From: Brenneria izadpanahii
GTDB lineage: Bacteria > Pseudomonadota > Gammaproteobacteria > Enterobacterales > Enterobacteriaceae
Length of the DNA stretch: 64,000 bases
Assembly: GCF_017569925.1 (NCBI RefSeq)
Contig: NZ_CP050854.1
Span: 2,604,001-2,668,000 of the forward strand
Reading direction: 5' to 3'
The translations under genes were made by a program, and so were the position numbers. How positions within the stretch are numbered: the stretch's first letter is position 1; the number at the start of each line of letters is the position of its first letter. Below the pieces are notes generated by a model. That model ran no database searches. It was not told the origin of the DNA and was given only the letters and a program-made list of their open reading frames with translations. This document shows, piece by piece, positions 9,283 through 18,241 of this stretch.

Positions 9283-10278
9283 ATGGCACATGAAAAAGAA
9301 AATCTACTGGGTGAAGCAAACAGTTTTCTTGAAGTGCTGGAGCAGGTTTCACAATTGGCGCAGCTCAATAAACCGGTATTGGTCATTGGCGAACGCGGCA
9401 CCGGTAAAGAGCTGATCGCCAGCCGTCTCCACTATCTCTCCCCCCGTTGGCAAGGCCCGTTTGTTTCCCTGAACTGCGCCGCGCTGAATGAAAACTTACT
9501 GGATTCGGAACTGTTTGGTCATGAAGCCGGGGCGTTTACCGGGGCGCAGAAGCGCCATCTAGGGCGCTTTGAACGGGCGGACGGCGGTACGCTGTTTCTC
9601 GACGAACTGGCCACCGCGCCCATGCTGGTGCAGGAAAAGCTACTGCGCGTCATTGAATATGGCGTACTGGAGCGCGTCGGCGGCGGCCAATCGCTACAGG
9701 TGGATGTGCGCCTGGTGTGCGCCACCAATGATGATTTGCCCGCCCTGGCGGCCAGCGGGAAATTCCGCGCCGATCTATTAGATCGGTTGGCGTTTGATGT
9801 CGTTCAACTGCCGCCGCTGCGCGAACGTCAGCAGGACATCATGCTGCTGGCGGAGCATTTCGCCATTCAGATGTGCCGCGAATTACACCTTCCCTTGTTC
9901 CCCGGCTTTACTCCGCATGCGCGCGACATGCTGCTCGCCTATCCCTGGCCGGGGAATATTCGTGAATTAAAAAATGTGGTTGAACGTTCGGTTTACCGGC
10001 ACGGCAGCAGCGATCTGCCGCTGGATAGCATTATTATCAATCCATTCCGCAAAAAAGCGTCCCCCGCAGCGGACAGCGCGGAACCAACGCCGGCAGACGG
10101 GATCCCTGCTTTCCCGTTGGATATGAAGCAGTGGCAGCGCGCCCAGGAGCAGACGCTGCTGGAACAGGCGCTGACAAGGGCGCGCTTCAATCAGCGCAAG
10201 GCTGCGGAATTACTGGGGTTAACGTATCATCAACTGCGCGGCCTGCTGAAAAAGCATGGCATTAGCGTTAATGAATGA
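9283..10278 (+). CDS. pspF: PspF, sigma-54 enhancer-binding activator of psp genes
   Basis: 331 aa. AAA+ domain with Walker A GERGTGKE (36-43), the sigma-54-contacting loop GAFTGA (83-88) and Walker B G-G-T-L-F-L-D-E (101-108). A C-terminal Fis-type HTH (N-Q-R-K-A-A-E-L-L-G-L-T-Y-H-Q) follows. There is no N-terminal receiver domain, as expected, because PspA regulates it in trans. The ATG at 9283 is preferred over 9277 because GGTGA lies 6 nt before it and homologues start there. The last 42 bases of the gene, including the stop, recur 946 bp downstream (see the repeat entries). Confidence 0.97.
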   Translation: MAHEKENLLGEANSFLEVLEQVSQLAQLNKPVLVIGERGTGKELIASRLHYLSPRWQGPFVSLNCAALNENLLDSELFGHEAGAFTGAQKRHLGRFERADGGTLFLDELATAPMLVQEKLLRVIEYGVLERVGGGQSLQVDVRLVCATNDDLPALAASGKFRADLLDRLAFDVVQLPPLRERQQDIMLLAEHFAIQMCRELHLPLFPGFTPHARDMLLAYPWPGNIRELKNVVERSVYRHGSSDLPLDSIIINPFRKKASPAADSAEPTPADGIPAFPLDMKQWQRAQEQTLLEQALTRARFNQRKAAELLGLTYHQLRGLLKKHGISVNE

Positions 10279-10279
10279 A
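10237..10279 (+). repeat. 43-bp direct repeat, left copy (3' end of pspF)
   Basis: This 43-bp segment covers the last 13 pspF codons, the stop and one further base. It recurs without mismatch at 11183-11225. Flanking bases differ on both sides (g/a before, g/c after), which defines the borders. The two copies enclose 903 bp. Confidence 0.95.
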
Positions 10280-10431
10280 GTGTTAATAAGGGCATCCAGG
10301 ATTTACCCTGATATTTAACCTTTCTTTTGCACAAGATAACCGAATGGAAGCGCAGCTACAAAAGGCGACATTTGCCATTTATCATTACGGTCGGCTCTGG
10401 CCGTGCGTTCCCGGCTGATTATGTAATTCGG

Positions 10432-10896
10432 TTATGTGAAGTTGTATACAACCTGCACAATAATGGTTTTCTCGCCATTCAAAGTATCAACATAAACGGA
10501 CTCTTGAGGGTCACTACTGCGCCAACACACTGACTCAAAGTCGCATTTATCCTGCTTGTATCCTATGGACGTCAGATAATCTTCAATTTTATTGGTTTTC
10601 TTCGTACCATAAAATTTAACGGCGTACACATGCGCGGCAGGCCCGGCAATATTGGCAAAATCAAACGAATAGCGGGTGGAAATTCTCGGCATTTTCTTCA
10701 GTATATCAGGGGTATAAAAATCATATTCCCGTTTATCCCGCTCGGTATAATGGGCGCTCCCGGCAAACTCCATTTTAACGTAGGGCCAGATACAGGCGAG
10801 CGCAATGACAACAATAATAATTATACCACTGAGTATCTTAAGTGACTTACGCATAGGGTAATGGCGACCATCGATAATGTCGTTTCTTTTACTCAT
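10432..10896 (-). CDS. Hypothetical membrane-anchored protein in the repeat-flanked cassette
   Basis: 154 aa, not recognised. A basic N-terminus is followed by one transmembrane helix (about 19-41), then a probable periplasmic domain with two cysteines (in C-D-F-E-S-V-C, about 119-125) that could form a disulfide. AAGG directly abuts the ATG at 10896; an internal ATG at 10854 would start just before the helix. The gene is visibly more AT-rich than its neighbours and lies alone between the 43-bp repeats, which suggests acquisition. Small anchored proteins of this form include immunity and accessory proteins, but nothing here shows a function. Confidence 0.6.
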   Translation of the reverse strand: MSKRNDIIDGRHYPMRKSLKILSGIIIIVVIALACIWPYVKMEFAGSAHYTERDKREYDFYTPDILKKMPRISTRYSFDFANIAGPAAHVYAVKFYGTKKTNKIEDYLTSIGYKQDKCDFESVCWRSSDPQESVYVDTLNGEKTIIVQVVYNFT

Positions 10897-11182
10897 CCTT
10901 AATCTATTTCCTTTTTAATTTATATAAAATTAACGATTTTGTTCCCATAGATATTTTACATCTCTGGTTCGCGCCTCTGGTGTATGCCTTTAACGAAAGC
11001 GCTTGCTGTTCGTTTGAAACATCTGCCTGATGTAGGTAATCAATGGCGAAAAATCGGCGTTATTAACGGTAACGCTTTCCTGTAATACCATTGATATTCC
11101 TTTATTTTTTCTACGCTGGCCTTGATAATATTCATTTGTATTTAAGATGTAAACGACAGTATTTGGTAAGGCGGTAGTATTA
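10897..11182. other. AT-rich non-coding stretch inside the cassette
   Basis: No convincing gene is seen. The sequence is AT-rich and holds the upstream region of the 154-aa protein gene. Short open frames here lack ribosome binding sites and any family resemblance. Confidence 0.6.
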
Positions 11183-11225
11183 CGCGGCCTGCTGAAAAAG
11201 CATGGCATTAGCGTTAATGAATGAA
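11183..11225 (+). repeat. 43-bp direct repeat, right copy (pspF 3'-end remnant)
   Basis: Exact duplicate of 10237-10279. It carries the final pspF codons and stop with no gene upstream in frame, so it is a remnant. It ends 41 bp before the start of the GNAT gene at 11267. Confidence 0.95.
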
Positions 11226-11266
11226 CTGTAGGCAATCAGCGCCTAACTAAATCGAGAAAGCAAATT

Positions 11267-11827
11267 ATGCAGTCCATATCAACCGAACGATTAATTCTGC
11301 GCCAATGGCGACCGGAAGATCGCGACGCTTTCGCCGCAATTTGCGCCGATCCGCAGTCGATGGAATTTCTTATGCCGCTACCCACGGCGGAAAACAGCAA
11401 CGGATGGATCGATCGGCAAATTGCCCATCAGGCCTCTCATGGTTTTTGCTTTTGGGCGGTGGAAAATAAAATTTCCGGGGAATTTATCGGCGCGGTCGGT
11501 CTGGTCCGGGTCGGCTATGACGCGCACTTCACGCCCGCCGTCGAGATTGGCTGGCGCATCGCCCGCCAATGCTGGGGAAAAGGGTATGCGCCGGAAGCCG
11601 CGCGCGCCGCGCTGGCGTTCGGTTTTAACGCATTGAAGCTGGATGAAATCGTCGCCACTACCGTCGCCGCCAACGTCAAATCACGCCGCGTTATGAGTAA
11701 GCTAGGCATGACGCATAATCCCGCCGACGATTTCGACTACCCGCGCGTCCCGGCGGGACACCCGCTCAAATCAGTAATGTTATATCGGCTATCGCTCCAG
11801 CGCTGGATGAACGGTCAAAACAGCTAA
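11267..11827 (+). CDS. RimJ/RimL-type GNAT acetyltransferase
   Basis: 186 aa. The start S-T-E-R-L-I-L-R-Q-W-R-P-E-D is the usual opening of the Acetyltransf_3 family. The acetyl-CoA loop is R-Q-C-W-G-K-G-Y-A-P-E-A-A (about 99-111), followed by V-A-A-N-V-K-S-R-R-V-M-S-K-L-G-M. It should acetylate an amino group of a small molecule or protein; the substrate is unknown. The ATG has a weak GAGAAAG 6 nt upstream. It begins just after the right repeat copy and may be part of the ancestral pspF-downstream region. It converges on celV. Confidence 0.88.
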   Translation: MQSISTERLILRQWRPEDRDAFAAICADPQSMEFLMPLPTAENSNGWIDRQIAHQASHGFCFWAVENKISGEFIGAVGLVRVGYDAHFTPAVEIGWRIARQCWGKGYAPEAARAALAFGFNALKLDEIVATTVAANVKSRRVMSKLGMTHNPADDFDYPRVPAGHPLKSVMLYRLSLQRWMNGQNS

Positions 11828-11844
11828 CACATTGAGTGAAACAG

Positions 11845-11864
11845 ATTCCCGCCGGCGCGGGAAT
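11845..11864. repeat. REP-like palindrome / possible bidirectional terminator
   Basis: A perfect inverted repeat with 8-bp arms (ATTCCCGC and its complement) around CGGC, followed by GACGG. Palindromes with ATTCCCGC arms are common dispersed intergenic elements in Proteobacteria. It sits between the convergent GNAT and celV genes. It has no U-run, so termination would depend on the hairpin alone. Confidence 0.55.
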
Positions 11865-11961
11865 GACGGTTTTGCCAGCAAAGATGAATAACCCTCTCCT
11901 CGCATCCTCTTGCCGGGGAGAAGGTTCAACCAACTAAAAACTCCGGTTTCTCCTGCCGCCG

Positions 11962-13446
11962 TTAAGGCTCAGTTCCCCATATGAGCGAACCTTTATGATA
12001 GACGGTCATCTTATCCCAGTCGGTAAAAGTGGCGACGTCGCCCTTATAGGAATAATCATTGCTTTCGTCATAGTTGCTCCAGTCCGCCGGATGAACGCGC
12101 GCCTGCACCTCGCCGCTTTTTCCGCCGGGCGGAATTTCTCCGGCTTCACGGCTAAACGATATCTCGACATAGCAATTTGCCTGAGCATTGCCGCCGGGGT
12201 GCGCTTCAGTGGCGGCAATCACGTTACCGGCGCCCACATCGGCCCAATCGATGTAGACCCGGTCGGATGATTTACCGTCATCGTTAAAATAGTAACGAAC
12301 TTTCAGATCGCTCAGATTAATCGCGCTGCTGCCGGTATTTTGGATATTGAACGCCAGATGAATGGCATTATCGGAAGGCTCGCTGTTCTTATTAGAATAT
12401 TGCAGAACCAGTTTTGTCGTCTGTTCCGCCGGCGCCTCGGTATCCGCTTCGCCGAGGATCTGCTTTCTGACGAATTTTCCCGACGCCGTCAGATCCGCAT
12501 CCGTCCAGCCGCCGCTGGGGCTTGCCCCCGGCGCCAAAGCGGACGAAACTTCCGCCTTGTCCGACAGCGACCAGTTAACCCAACTGATGCCGCGTGCATT
12601 GAGGAAATCCAGCCAAATCCGGGATTCCGCCAGGAAAGGCCCGCCGTCGCCGGCCGCTTCGCTGGTTCCCCATTCACTGACGAAAATGGGTATGCCCCGA
12701 CGCTGAGCATCATCAAGCCGCTCGCGTAAAGACAACTTATGCGTGCCGGCGTAAAAGTGTAATACATACATGGTATTCGCGTCCGGCAGCGGATTATCGG
12801 CCGCATCCTGAACATCCTGGCTCCACCGTCCCGTACCGACCAGAATAATGTTATCGGGATCTTTCGCCCGGATCGTCCGCGTCAACTCCAACGCGTAAGG
12901 CCGGATTTGCTTATTCCAGGTCACATTGCCGTTTGGTTCATTGGCAATTTCATAAATCACATTCGGCGAATCGCCATACCGCTCGGCCATTTCATTAAAA
13001 AATGTTTTCGCCTCTGTTTTATGCTTATTGGGATCACCATCCGACAAAATATGCCAGTCAATAATAATATAGAGGCCGAGACTCTGCGCCGCATCCACCG
13101 CTTCCCTGACCTTGTCGGCCACCGATTTATCGGCGATATATCCATCTTCTTCCGTATACATCGCCAGCCGGAATACCGAGATCCCCCAGTCATCCCGCAG
13201 CCATTTCATCGCATCTTTATTGACGTATTGGCCGTACCATTGCAGACCGTGTGAACTCATGCCCCGCAGCTGTACCGAGTTGCCGTGCGCATCAACCAGC
13301 CGCCCGCCGGCGATGGATAACTGTCCGTGCGCCTGCACCGGCGTTTTCGCATACGCCGGCAATACTGGGGAAAAACCGCACAATAACGCGACCGATATCA
13401 TCATCAGCCCCCGGCCAGCCGTTTTTTTCAGGTCTCCCATCCTCAT
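11962..13446 (-). CDS. celV: Secreted endo-beta-1,4-glucanase, GH5 with C-terminal CBM3 (CelV type)
   Basis: 494 aa. Sec signal peptide with a probable cut after A-Y-A (residue 33), then a GH5 catalytic domain (about 40-335) with the acid/base in N-E-P (Glu170) and the nucleophile in V-S-E-W-G (Glu258). The C-terminal domain (about 345-494) resembles a family 3 cellulose-binding module (opening L-V-L-Q-Y-S-N, late [12 protein letters not shown]). This is the layout of Pectobacterium CelV rather than Dickeya CelZ, which has a CBM5. It cleaves cellulose in plant cell walls and would leave by a type II secretion system not present here. AAGGAG lies 8 nt before the ATG at 13446. It stands alone, next to the ABC operon. 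Confidence 0.92.
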   Translation of the reverse strand: MRMGDLKKTAGRGLMMISVALLCGFSPVLPAYAKTPVQAHGQLSIAGGRLVDAHGNSVQLRGMSSHGLQWYGQYVNKDAMKWLRDDWGISVFRLAMYTEEDGYIADKSVADKVREAVDAAQSLGLYIIIDWHILSDGDPNKHKTEAKTFFNEMAERYGDSPNVIYEIANEPNGNVTWNKQIRPYALELTRTIRAKDPDNIILVGTGRWSQDVQDAADNPLPDANTMYVLHFYAGTHKLSLRERLDDAQRRGIPIFVSEWGTSEAAGDGGPFLAESRIWLDFLNARGISWVNWSLSDKAEVSSALAPGASPSGGWTDADLTASGKFVRKQILGEADTEAPAEQTTKLVLQYSNKNSEPSDNAIHLAFNIQNTGSSAINLSDLKVRYYFNDDGKSSDRVYIDWADVGAGNVIAATEAHPGGNAQANCYVEISFSREAGEIPPGGKSGEVQARVHPADWSNYDESNDYSYKGDVATFTDWDKMTVYHKGSLIWGTEP

Positions 13447-13635
13447 ATTTTCTGCTCCTTCGTGGCCATGTCATCAAATATTAAGTATGTAAATCAGCTA
13501 AATAGTTCAATGAAGCATGGTTTATCGGGCAAAAAGCCTCCGTCTTGACGAATGTTATCCGCCGGAAACGTCATATTCGAAGATGAGAAATGAAGGCGAA
13601 ACGGCATCAGGGAGAACGCAGGAGAAAAGCGATAA

Positions 13636-13662
13636 GCGGCGTATGCGCGATACATACGCCGC
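13636..13662 (-). terminator. Hairpin after the ABC importer operon
   Basis: Perfect 10-bp arms (GCGGCGTATG and its complement) around a 7-base loop lie 51 bp after the stop of the solute-binding protein gene. On the minus strand the hairpin is followed by a short T-rich run including CTTTTC. It would separate the operon from celV. Confidence 0.6.
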
Positions 13663-13713
13663 CTGTTCAGGCAGGTTAGTTTGCTGCGGCTTTCGCCACA
13701 GCAAGGCCGTCAT

Positions 13714-15297
13714 CTATTTTTTCACGGCAGGATGGATGAAAAACGGCAGCGTTTCTTCATCCACTCGCGGCGTAAAGGTGACGCTATTGGCGCGGGAAGC
13801 CCAAACCGACGACAGTTGCACCACCGGAATGATGTCATAATTATCCAGCGTTGAAGTCATCGCCTCCTGGAACAGCTGCTTGCGCCGATCGTTGTCCAGC
13901 GTCCGCATGGCGGTGGCAATCAGCTCATCGCTTTTGGGATTGGAAACGTGCGATACGTTGAACGCCCCCAACCCTTTGCTCTTGTCATTGGTATGGGCGA
14001 TTGAAGACAGCGTATAGCCCGCTTCACCGCTTACCGAGCCCCAGCCGGCCATGGTCATGACGTAATCGCCGCGCGTACGGGCGGGAACGAATACGGTACG
14101 CGACAACGCATTAACCTGCGTATCGATGCCGATACGGGCAAACATCTGGCCCAGCGCCGTACAGGTCGCGCCATCGCCGGGGAAACGGTCGCTGGTGCAG
14201 TGCAGCGGCAGTTTGAAACCATCAGGATACCCCGCCTCCGCCAGCAGTTGACGCGCTTTGGCGACGTTGTACTCAAGCTTCGGCGGGTTTGGCAACGCGC
14301 CGAAGAATTTATCGTCAATCAGCTGGTTGGCCGGTTTGGCGAAGCCTTCCAACGCGCGGTCGGCAATCGCCGAGCGGTCGATGGCCAGCGACAACGCCTG
14401 ACGAACCAGCGGTTTGCTCAGCGGATTTACCTCCAGCGGCTTACCGGCTTTGTCGGTAACCAGATCGCTGTGCGCACGCTGATCCGGATAGAGCAGAAAG
14501 ACGTAGATCGACTGCCCCTGCACGACGCTGACGTCGCGGTTACGACGCATTTTCTCCACGTCGGAGAAAGGGACGTAGTTCACCACGTCCACGCGTTTAG
14601 ACAGCAGCGCCGCCACGCGCGCGGCATCATTGGAAATTTCGGTAAAGACGACCTTATCCCAGTCCGGCTTTCCGCCCCAGTAGTCGTCGTTACGCGTGAC
14701 TTCAAAACCGGTTCTTGCTTTAAAGCTGGCGAATTTGAACGGCCCGGTGCCGATCGCCGCTTTACCGCTGTTGAAATCTTCCACCGTTGCTTTACCGATC
14801 GAATGCGGCAGAATGCTGATCCGCGCCAGATCCTGCGGCAGCGCGGGGTTCGGCACGCTGGTCGTGACCTGAACGGTCAACGGTCCGGTAACCTCGACCT
14901 TGGTAATATTACGCGTATTAATCACCAGCCCGCCGTCAGGGCCGGCGGCGCCCGGTACGCGATCCAGCGAGAACTTCACATCCTCGGCCGTCAGCGGTTC
15001 GCCATTGTGGAATTTGACATTAGGACGAATGGCGAATTCCCATGTGACGTCGTTAATGGGATGCCAGCTTTCCGCCAAACCCGGCGCGATTTGCAGGTTC
15101 TCATCAAAGGTTACCAGCGCTTCATAAATGTTTTTAATGGCGGCGATTTGATGCCCCAACGCCATATAGTGCGGGTCCATCGCTTCCGGGCCGGCGCGTA
15201 CGCCGATTTTCAGATCTTGTGCCTGCGCGCTGCCGACTGCGAGAGAGACAGCCAGCGATAACGCGGTAATTAATGTCCTGGATTTCACACCTACCAT
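13714..15297 (-). CDS. Periplasmic dipeptide/oligopeptide-type solute-binding protein
   Basis: 527 aa, SBP family 5 (DppA/OppA/GsiB type). A signal peptide ends near A-Q-A (about residue 26). Family features include the early G-L-A-E-S-W, F-H-N-G-E-P-L-T-A-E-D-V-K-F-S-L and a central I-G-T-G-P-F-K-F. It captures the substrate in the periplasm for the four ABC subunits encoded upstream. AAGGAG sits 8 nt before the ATG. It is the last gene of the operon, an uncommon place since the binding protein often comes first. The ligand is not evident; the neighbouring isoaspartyl peptidase and amidohydrolase suggest a peptide or modified peptide. Confidence 0.93.
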   Translation of the reverse strand: MVGVKSRTLITALSLAVSLAVGSAQAQDLKIGVRAGPEAMDPHYMALGHQIAAIKNIYEALVTFDENLQIAPGLAESWHPINDVTWEFAIRPNVKFHNGEPLTAEDVKFSLDRVPGAAGPDGGLVINTRNITKVEVTGPLTVQVTTSVPNPALPQDLARISILPHSIGKATVEDFNSGKAAIGTGPFKFASFKARTGFEVTRNDDYWGGKPDWDKVVFTEISNDAARVAALLSKRVDVVNYVPFSDVEKMRRNRDVSVVQGQSIYVFLLYPDQRAHSDLVTDKAGKPLEVNPLSKPLVRQALSLAIDRSAIADRALEGFAKPANQLIDDKFFGALPNPPKLEYNVAKARQLLAEAGYPDGFKLPLHCTSDRFPGDGATCTALGQMFARIGIDTQVNALSRTVFVPARTRGDYVMTMAGWGSVSGEAGYTLSSIAHTNDKSKGLGAFNVSHVSNPKSDELIATAMRTLDNDRRKQLFQEAMTSTLDNYDIIPVVQLSSVWASRANSVTFTPRVDEETLPFFIHPAVKK

Positions 15298-15330
15298 AAT
15301 GCCTACTCCTTAATGAAGAATGGGTACCGC

Positions 15331-16317
15331 CTAAGTATTAAGATGACAAGCAGAAAAATGCCCCGACTCCACCTCGCGCAGCGCGGGCTCCTCCTGAGAG
15401 CAGCGGGCCATCGCATGCGGGCAACGGGGGTGAAACTTACAACCTTTCGGTGGCGACAACGGCGAGGGAATCTCCCCCTTGATGGGAATAAAGGTCTGAC
15501 GCCGGGAGTTGAGCGTCAGCATGTTGCCCAGCAACGCCTGGGTATAAGGATGATTGGCCCGGCTAAATACGGCCTCCGCCGGCGCCAGTTCCACCAGTTT
15601 GCCCAGGTACATGATGGCCACGCGATCGCTCAGATGGCGCACCACGCCGAGATCGTGACTGACGAACAGATAGGTCAGCCGCAGACGTTCGCGCAGATCC
15701 ATAAACAGGTTGATCACCTGCGCCTGAATCGATACGTCCAGTGCGGCGACGGCTTCATCGCACACCAGGAATTCAGGCTGCATGGCCAACGCGCGGGCAA
15801 TGCCGATGCGCTGGCGCTGACCGCCGGAAAACTGGTGCGGGTAGCGGAAACGGTAAGCCGGATCGATGCCGGCCTGGTTCATCATTTCACAGACGTACTC
15901 ATCCTGCTCGGCGGGCGAGATCAGACGGTGAAACAGCGGTCCTTCGGCAATAATGCGGTTGATGCGGTGCCGCGGATTCAGCGAGGCATAGGGATCCTGA
16001 AAGATCATCTGTACCCGCGTAGTGAGTTTCACTTCCCGGCGTCCCTGGGTGACGGCTACCGGTTCGCCGCGGAAAGTGACGCTGCCCGAAGTCGGCGCAT
16101 GAATACCTGCGATCACGCGCGCCAACGTCGACTTACCGCAGCCGGATTCGCCCACCAGCCCCAGCACTTCGCCCTGTTTAATATTCAGCGACACGCCGTT
16201 AACCGCGTGCACGGCCGGGGCGTTAACCGCTCGCCCCAGCAAACGGGCCAGACGCTGATCCAACGACAACGGCAGCGGAAAACGCTTGTCGACGTTATTC
16301 ATTTCCACCAGATTCAT
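15331..16317 (-). CDS. ABC transporter ATPase, DppF/OppF type
   Basis: 328 aa from the ATG at 16317, which overlaps the previous stop as ATGA; upstream codons in the same frame lie inside that gene and are not used. Walker A is GESGCGKST, the signature is F-S-G-G-Q-R-Q-R, and Walker B is L-V-C-D-E-A-V-A-A-L-D. The C-terminal oligopeptide-transporter tail has three spaced cysteines (C-K-F-H-P-R-C-P). It pairs with the other ATPase to drive peptide import at the inner membrane. Confidence 0.95.
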   Translation of the reverse strand: MNLVEMNNVDKRFPLPLSLDQRLARLLGRAVNAPAVHAVNGVSLNIKQGEVLGLVGESGCGKSTLARVIAGIHAPTSGSVTFRGEPVAVTQGRREVKLTTRVQMIFQDPYASLNPRHRINRIIAEGPLFHRLISPAEQDEYVCEMMNQAGIDPAYRFRYPHQFSGGQRQRIGIARALAMQPEFLVCDEAVAALDVSIQAQVINLFMDLRERLRLTYLFVSHDLGVVRHLSDRVAIMYLGKLVELAPAEAVFSRANHPYTQALLGNMLTLNSRRQTFIPIKGEIPSPLSPPKGCKFHPRCPHAMARCSQEEPALREVESGHFSACHLNT

Positions 16318-17339
16318 GAACTGACCTCCTGTTGCGCGGCGGCATGTTCGATAGCGCGGCGAGGATGAAAACAGCTCGCCGTCTGCCCATCGGCCCAGCA
16401 TTGATGCCGCGGCGGCGTGCGGCAAACCTCGCTGGCATACGCGCAGCGGTTGCGAAAGGCGCAGCCGTCATCCAGCCCCAGTAGCGAGGGCGTCATTCCG
16501 GGGATCTGTTTTAAGGGTTTGCCCTGCTCGCCCTGTCCCGGAAGAGACTCAATCAACCCCAGCGTGTACGGGTGAGCGGGATGATCCAGCACCTGATCGG
16601 TGGCGCCGGACTCCACCACCCGCCCGGCATACATCACACAGATGCGATCGGCCAATCCGGCCACCACCGATAAGTCATGGGTGATCCAGACCAGCGCCAC
16701 GCCCTCATCGCGAGCCAGCCGCTGTACTTCGGCCAAAATCTGCCCCTGGATGGTGACATCCAGCGCCGTCGTCGGCTCATCGGCGATAATCACGTCGGGG
16801 CGGTGCAAAATAGCGGTGGCGATGGCGACACGTTGCCGCATCCCGCCTGAGAGTTCATGCGGATAGGCGCGCAGCCGTTCATCCGGCGCCGGAATACCGG
16901 CTTTGACCAGCGCTTCCCGCGCCCGCAGCATCGCCTGTTTGCGCGGCACCCGCTCATGTACGGTAATGGCTTCAATCATCTGATCCGCCACCCGCATGAC
17001 CGGGTTCAGCGTCATCATCGGATCCTGAAAAATCATCGCCATGCGCACGCCGCGCAGCGGACGCAGCGATTTTTCAGACAATCCCACCAGTTCCGTCTCG
17101 CCCAGGCGAATACTGCCGCCGTGAATTTTCCCCGGCGGATCGATAAGCCCCATGATGGAAAAACCGGTGACGCTTTTGCCGGAGCCTGATTCGCCCACCA
17201 AGCCCAGGATCTCGCCGCGGCGTAGCGCGAAATCCACGCCGTTGACCGCTTTGATGGTGCCTTGCTCCGTGCTGAAGTATGTTTGCAGGCCGCTCACGCG
17301 CAGCACTTCTTCACGATGGCGTTCTATATTTACGTTCAT
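16314..17339 (-). CDS. ABC transporter ATPase, DppD/OppD type
   Basis: 341 aa from the ATG at 17339 (MNVNIERH), overlapping the permease stop as ATGA. Walker A is GESGSGKS, the signature is L-S-G-G-M-R-Q-R, and Walker B is I-I-A-D-E-P-T-T-A-L-D. The C-terminal cysteine tail (C-A-F-R-N-R-C) is that of the oligopeptide ATPase family. It forms a heterodimer with the DppF-like subunit. Confidence 0.95.
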   Translation of the reverse strand: MNVNIERHREEVLRVSGLQTYFSTEQGTIKAVNGVDFALRRGEILGLVGESGSGKSVTGFSIMGLIDPPGKIHGGSIRLGETELVGLSEKSLRPLRGVRMAMIFQDPMMTLNPVMRVADQMIEAITVHERVPRKQAMLRAREALVKAGIPAPDERLRAYPHELSGGMRQRVAIATAILHRPDVIIADEPTTALDVTIQGQILAEVQRLARDEGVALVWITHDLSVVAGLADRICVMYAGRVVESGATDQVLDHPAHPYTLGLIESLPGQGEQGKPLKQIPGMTPSLLGLDDGCAFRNRCAYASEVCRTPPRHQCWADGQTASCFHPRRAIEHAAAQQEVSS

Positions 17340-18241
17340 TTGCTCAACCTCGGATTCAGTACATCGCGCAGCTGGTCGCCGACCAGATTGATCGCCAGCA
17401 TCAAAATCACCAGCGTGATGCCGGGGTAAACGCTCATCCAATAACGGCCGCTGAGCATATATTCGAAGCCGCGATAGATCAGACCGCCCAATGACGGCTC
17501 GGTGACCGGCAGCCCCACGCCAAGAAAAGAGAGCGTGGCTTCCAACACTATCGAACTGGCGATCTGGACCGACGCCACAACGATCAGCGGCGGCAGCACA
17601 TTCGGCAGCAAATGGCCGAACATAATGCGCCGGGCGGGCAGCGGCACCGCGCTGGCCGCTTCGATATATTCTTTCTGCCGTTCAGCGAGCGCCGCCCCAT
17701 GCACCGTGCGGGCGAAATAGGCATACTGCGCCGCCACCAGCGCCGCGATAACCTGAAACTGTCCCTGCCCCAGTATCGCCACCAGCACCAGCGCCAGCAT
17801 CAGCGGCGGAAACGAAAGTTGCAGATCGACGATGCGCATCAATACCGCTTCGGTACGGCCGCCGATAAAACCCGCCATCAAACCGATTAACGCGCCAATC
17901 ATCATCGCCGCCATACCGCTAATCAGGCCGATGGTCATGCTCAGACGCATGCCGTAGACGATGGCGCTGTAGAGATCCCGGCCGTCGGCATCGGTTCCCA
18001 GCACGTGCACATAGCCGCCGGTGCCGACCGAACCGGGGCTCAGCCGCGCATCCGCCAGTTCCAGAATCGACTGGTCGAAAGGATTCTGCGGCGTGATCCA
18101 CGGCGCGAAGATCGCCATCAGCACCGCGATGAACAGCACCAGCAGCGCCAGGCTGGCGATATGACTGCGCCGGTAATTGCGCCAGACTTCGCGCAGATAA
18201 CTTTCCCGGCGCAGCGGGGTATGTGGAGTGACGTCGCTCAT
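17336..18241 (-). CDS. ABC transporter permease, DppC type
   Basis: 301 aa with an N-terminal cytosolic stretch, a first helix (about 30-50), a periplasmic part with G-T-D-A-D-G-R-D-L-Y-S, and about five further helices. The EAA-like loop E-A-A-S-A-V-P-L-P-A-R-R-I-M-F-G-H-L-L-P-N is present. It forms the membrane channel with the DppB-like subunit. It overlaps both neighbours by 4 bp. Confidence 0.95.
   Translation of the reverse strand: MSDVTPHTPLRRESYLREVWRNYRRSHIASLALLVLFIAVLMAIFAPWITPQNPFDQSILELADARLSPGSVGTGGYVHVLGTDADGRDLYSAIVYGMRLSMTIGLISGMAAMMIGALIGLMAGFIGGRTEAVLMRIVDLQLSFPPLMLALVLVAILGQGQFQVIAALVAAQYAYFARTVHGAALAERQKEYIEAASAVPLPARRIMFGHLLPNVLPPLIVVASVQIASSIVLEATLSFLGVGLPVTEPSLGGLIYRGFEYMLSGRYWMSVYPGITLVILMLAINLVGDQLRDVLNPRLSK

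Noticed and set aside
10990..11235. 81-codon minus-strand frame across the right 43-bp repeat
   Set aside because: No plausible ribosome site or domain; it reads through the pspF remnant in antisense.
13517..13840. 107-codon plus-strand frame between celV and the ABC operon
   Set aside because: Overlaps the end of the solute-binding protein gene in antisense and contains the terminator hairpin.
14200..15261. 353-codon plus-strand frame opposite the solute-binding protein gene
   Set aside because: Antisense shadow; the minus-strand product has a signal peptide and full family match.
15313..16368. 351-codon plus-strand frame opposite the DppF-like ATPase
   Set aside because: Antisense shadow of a gene with all ABC motifs; translation is His/Gln/Arg-rich.
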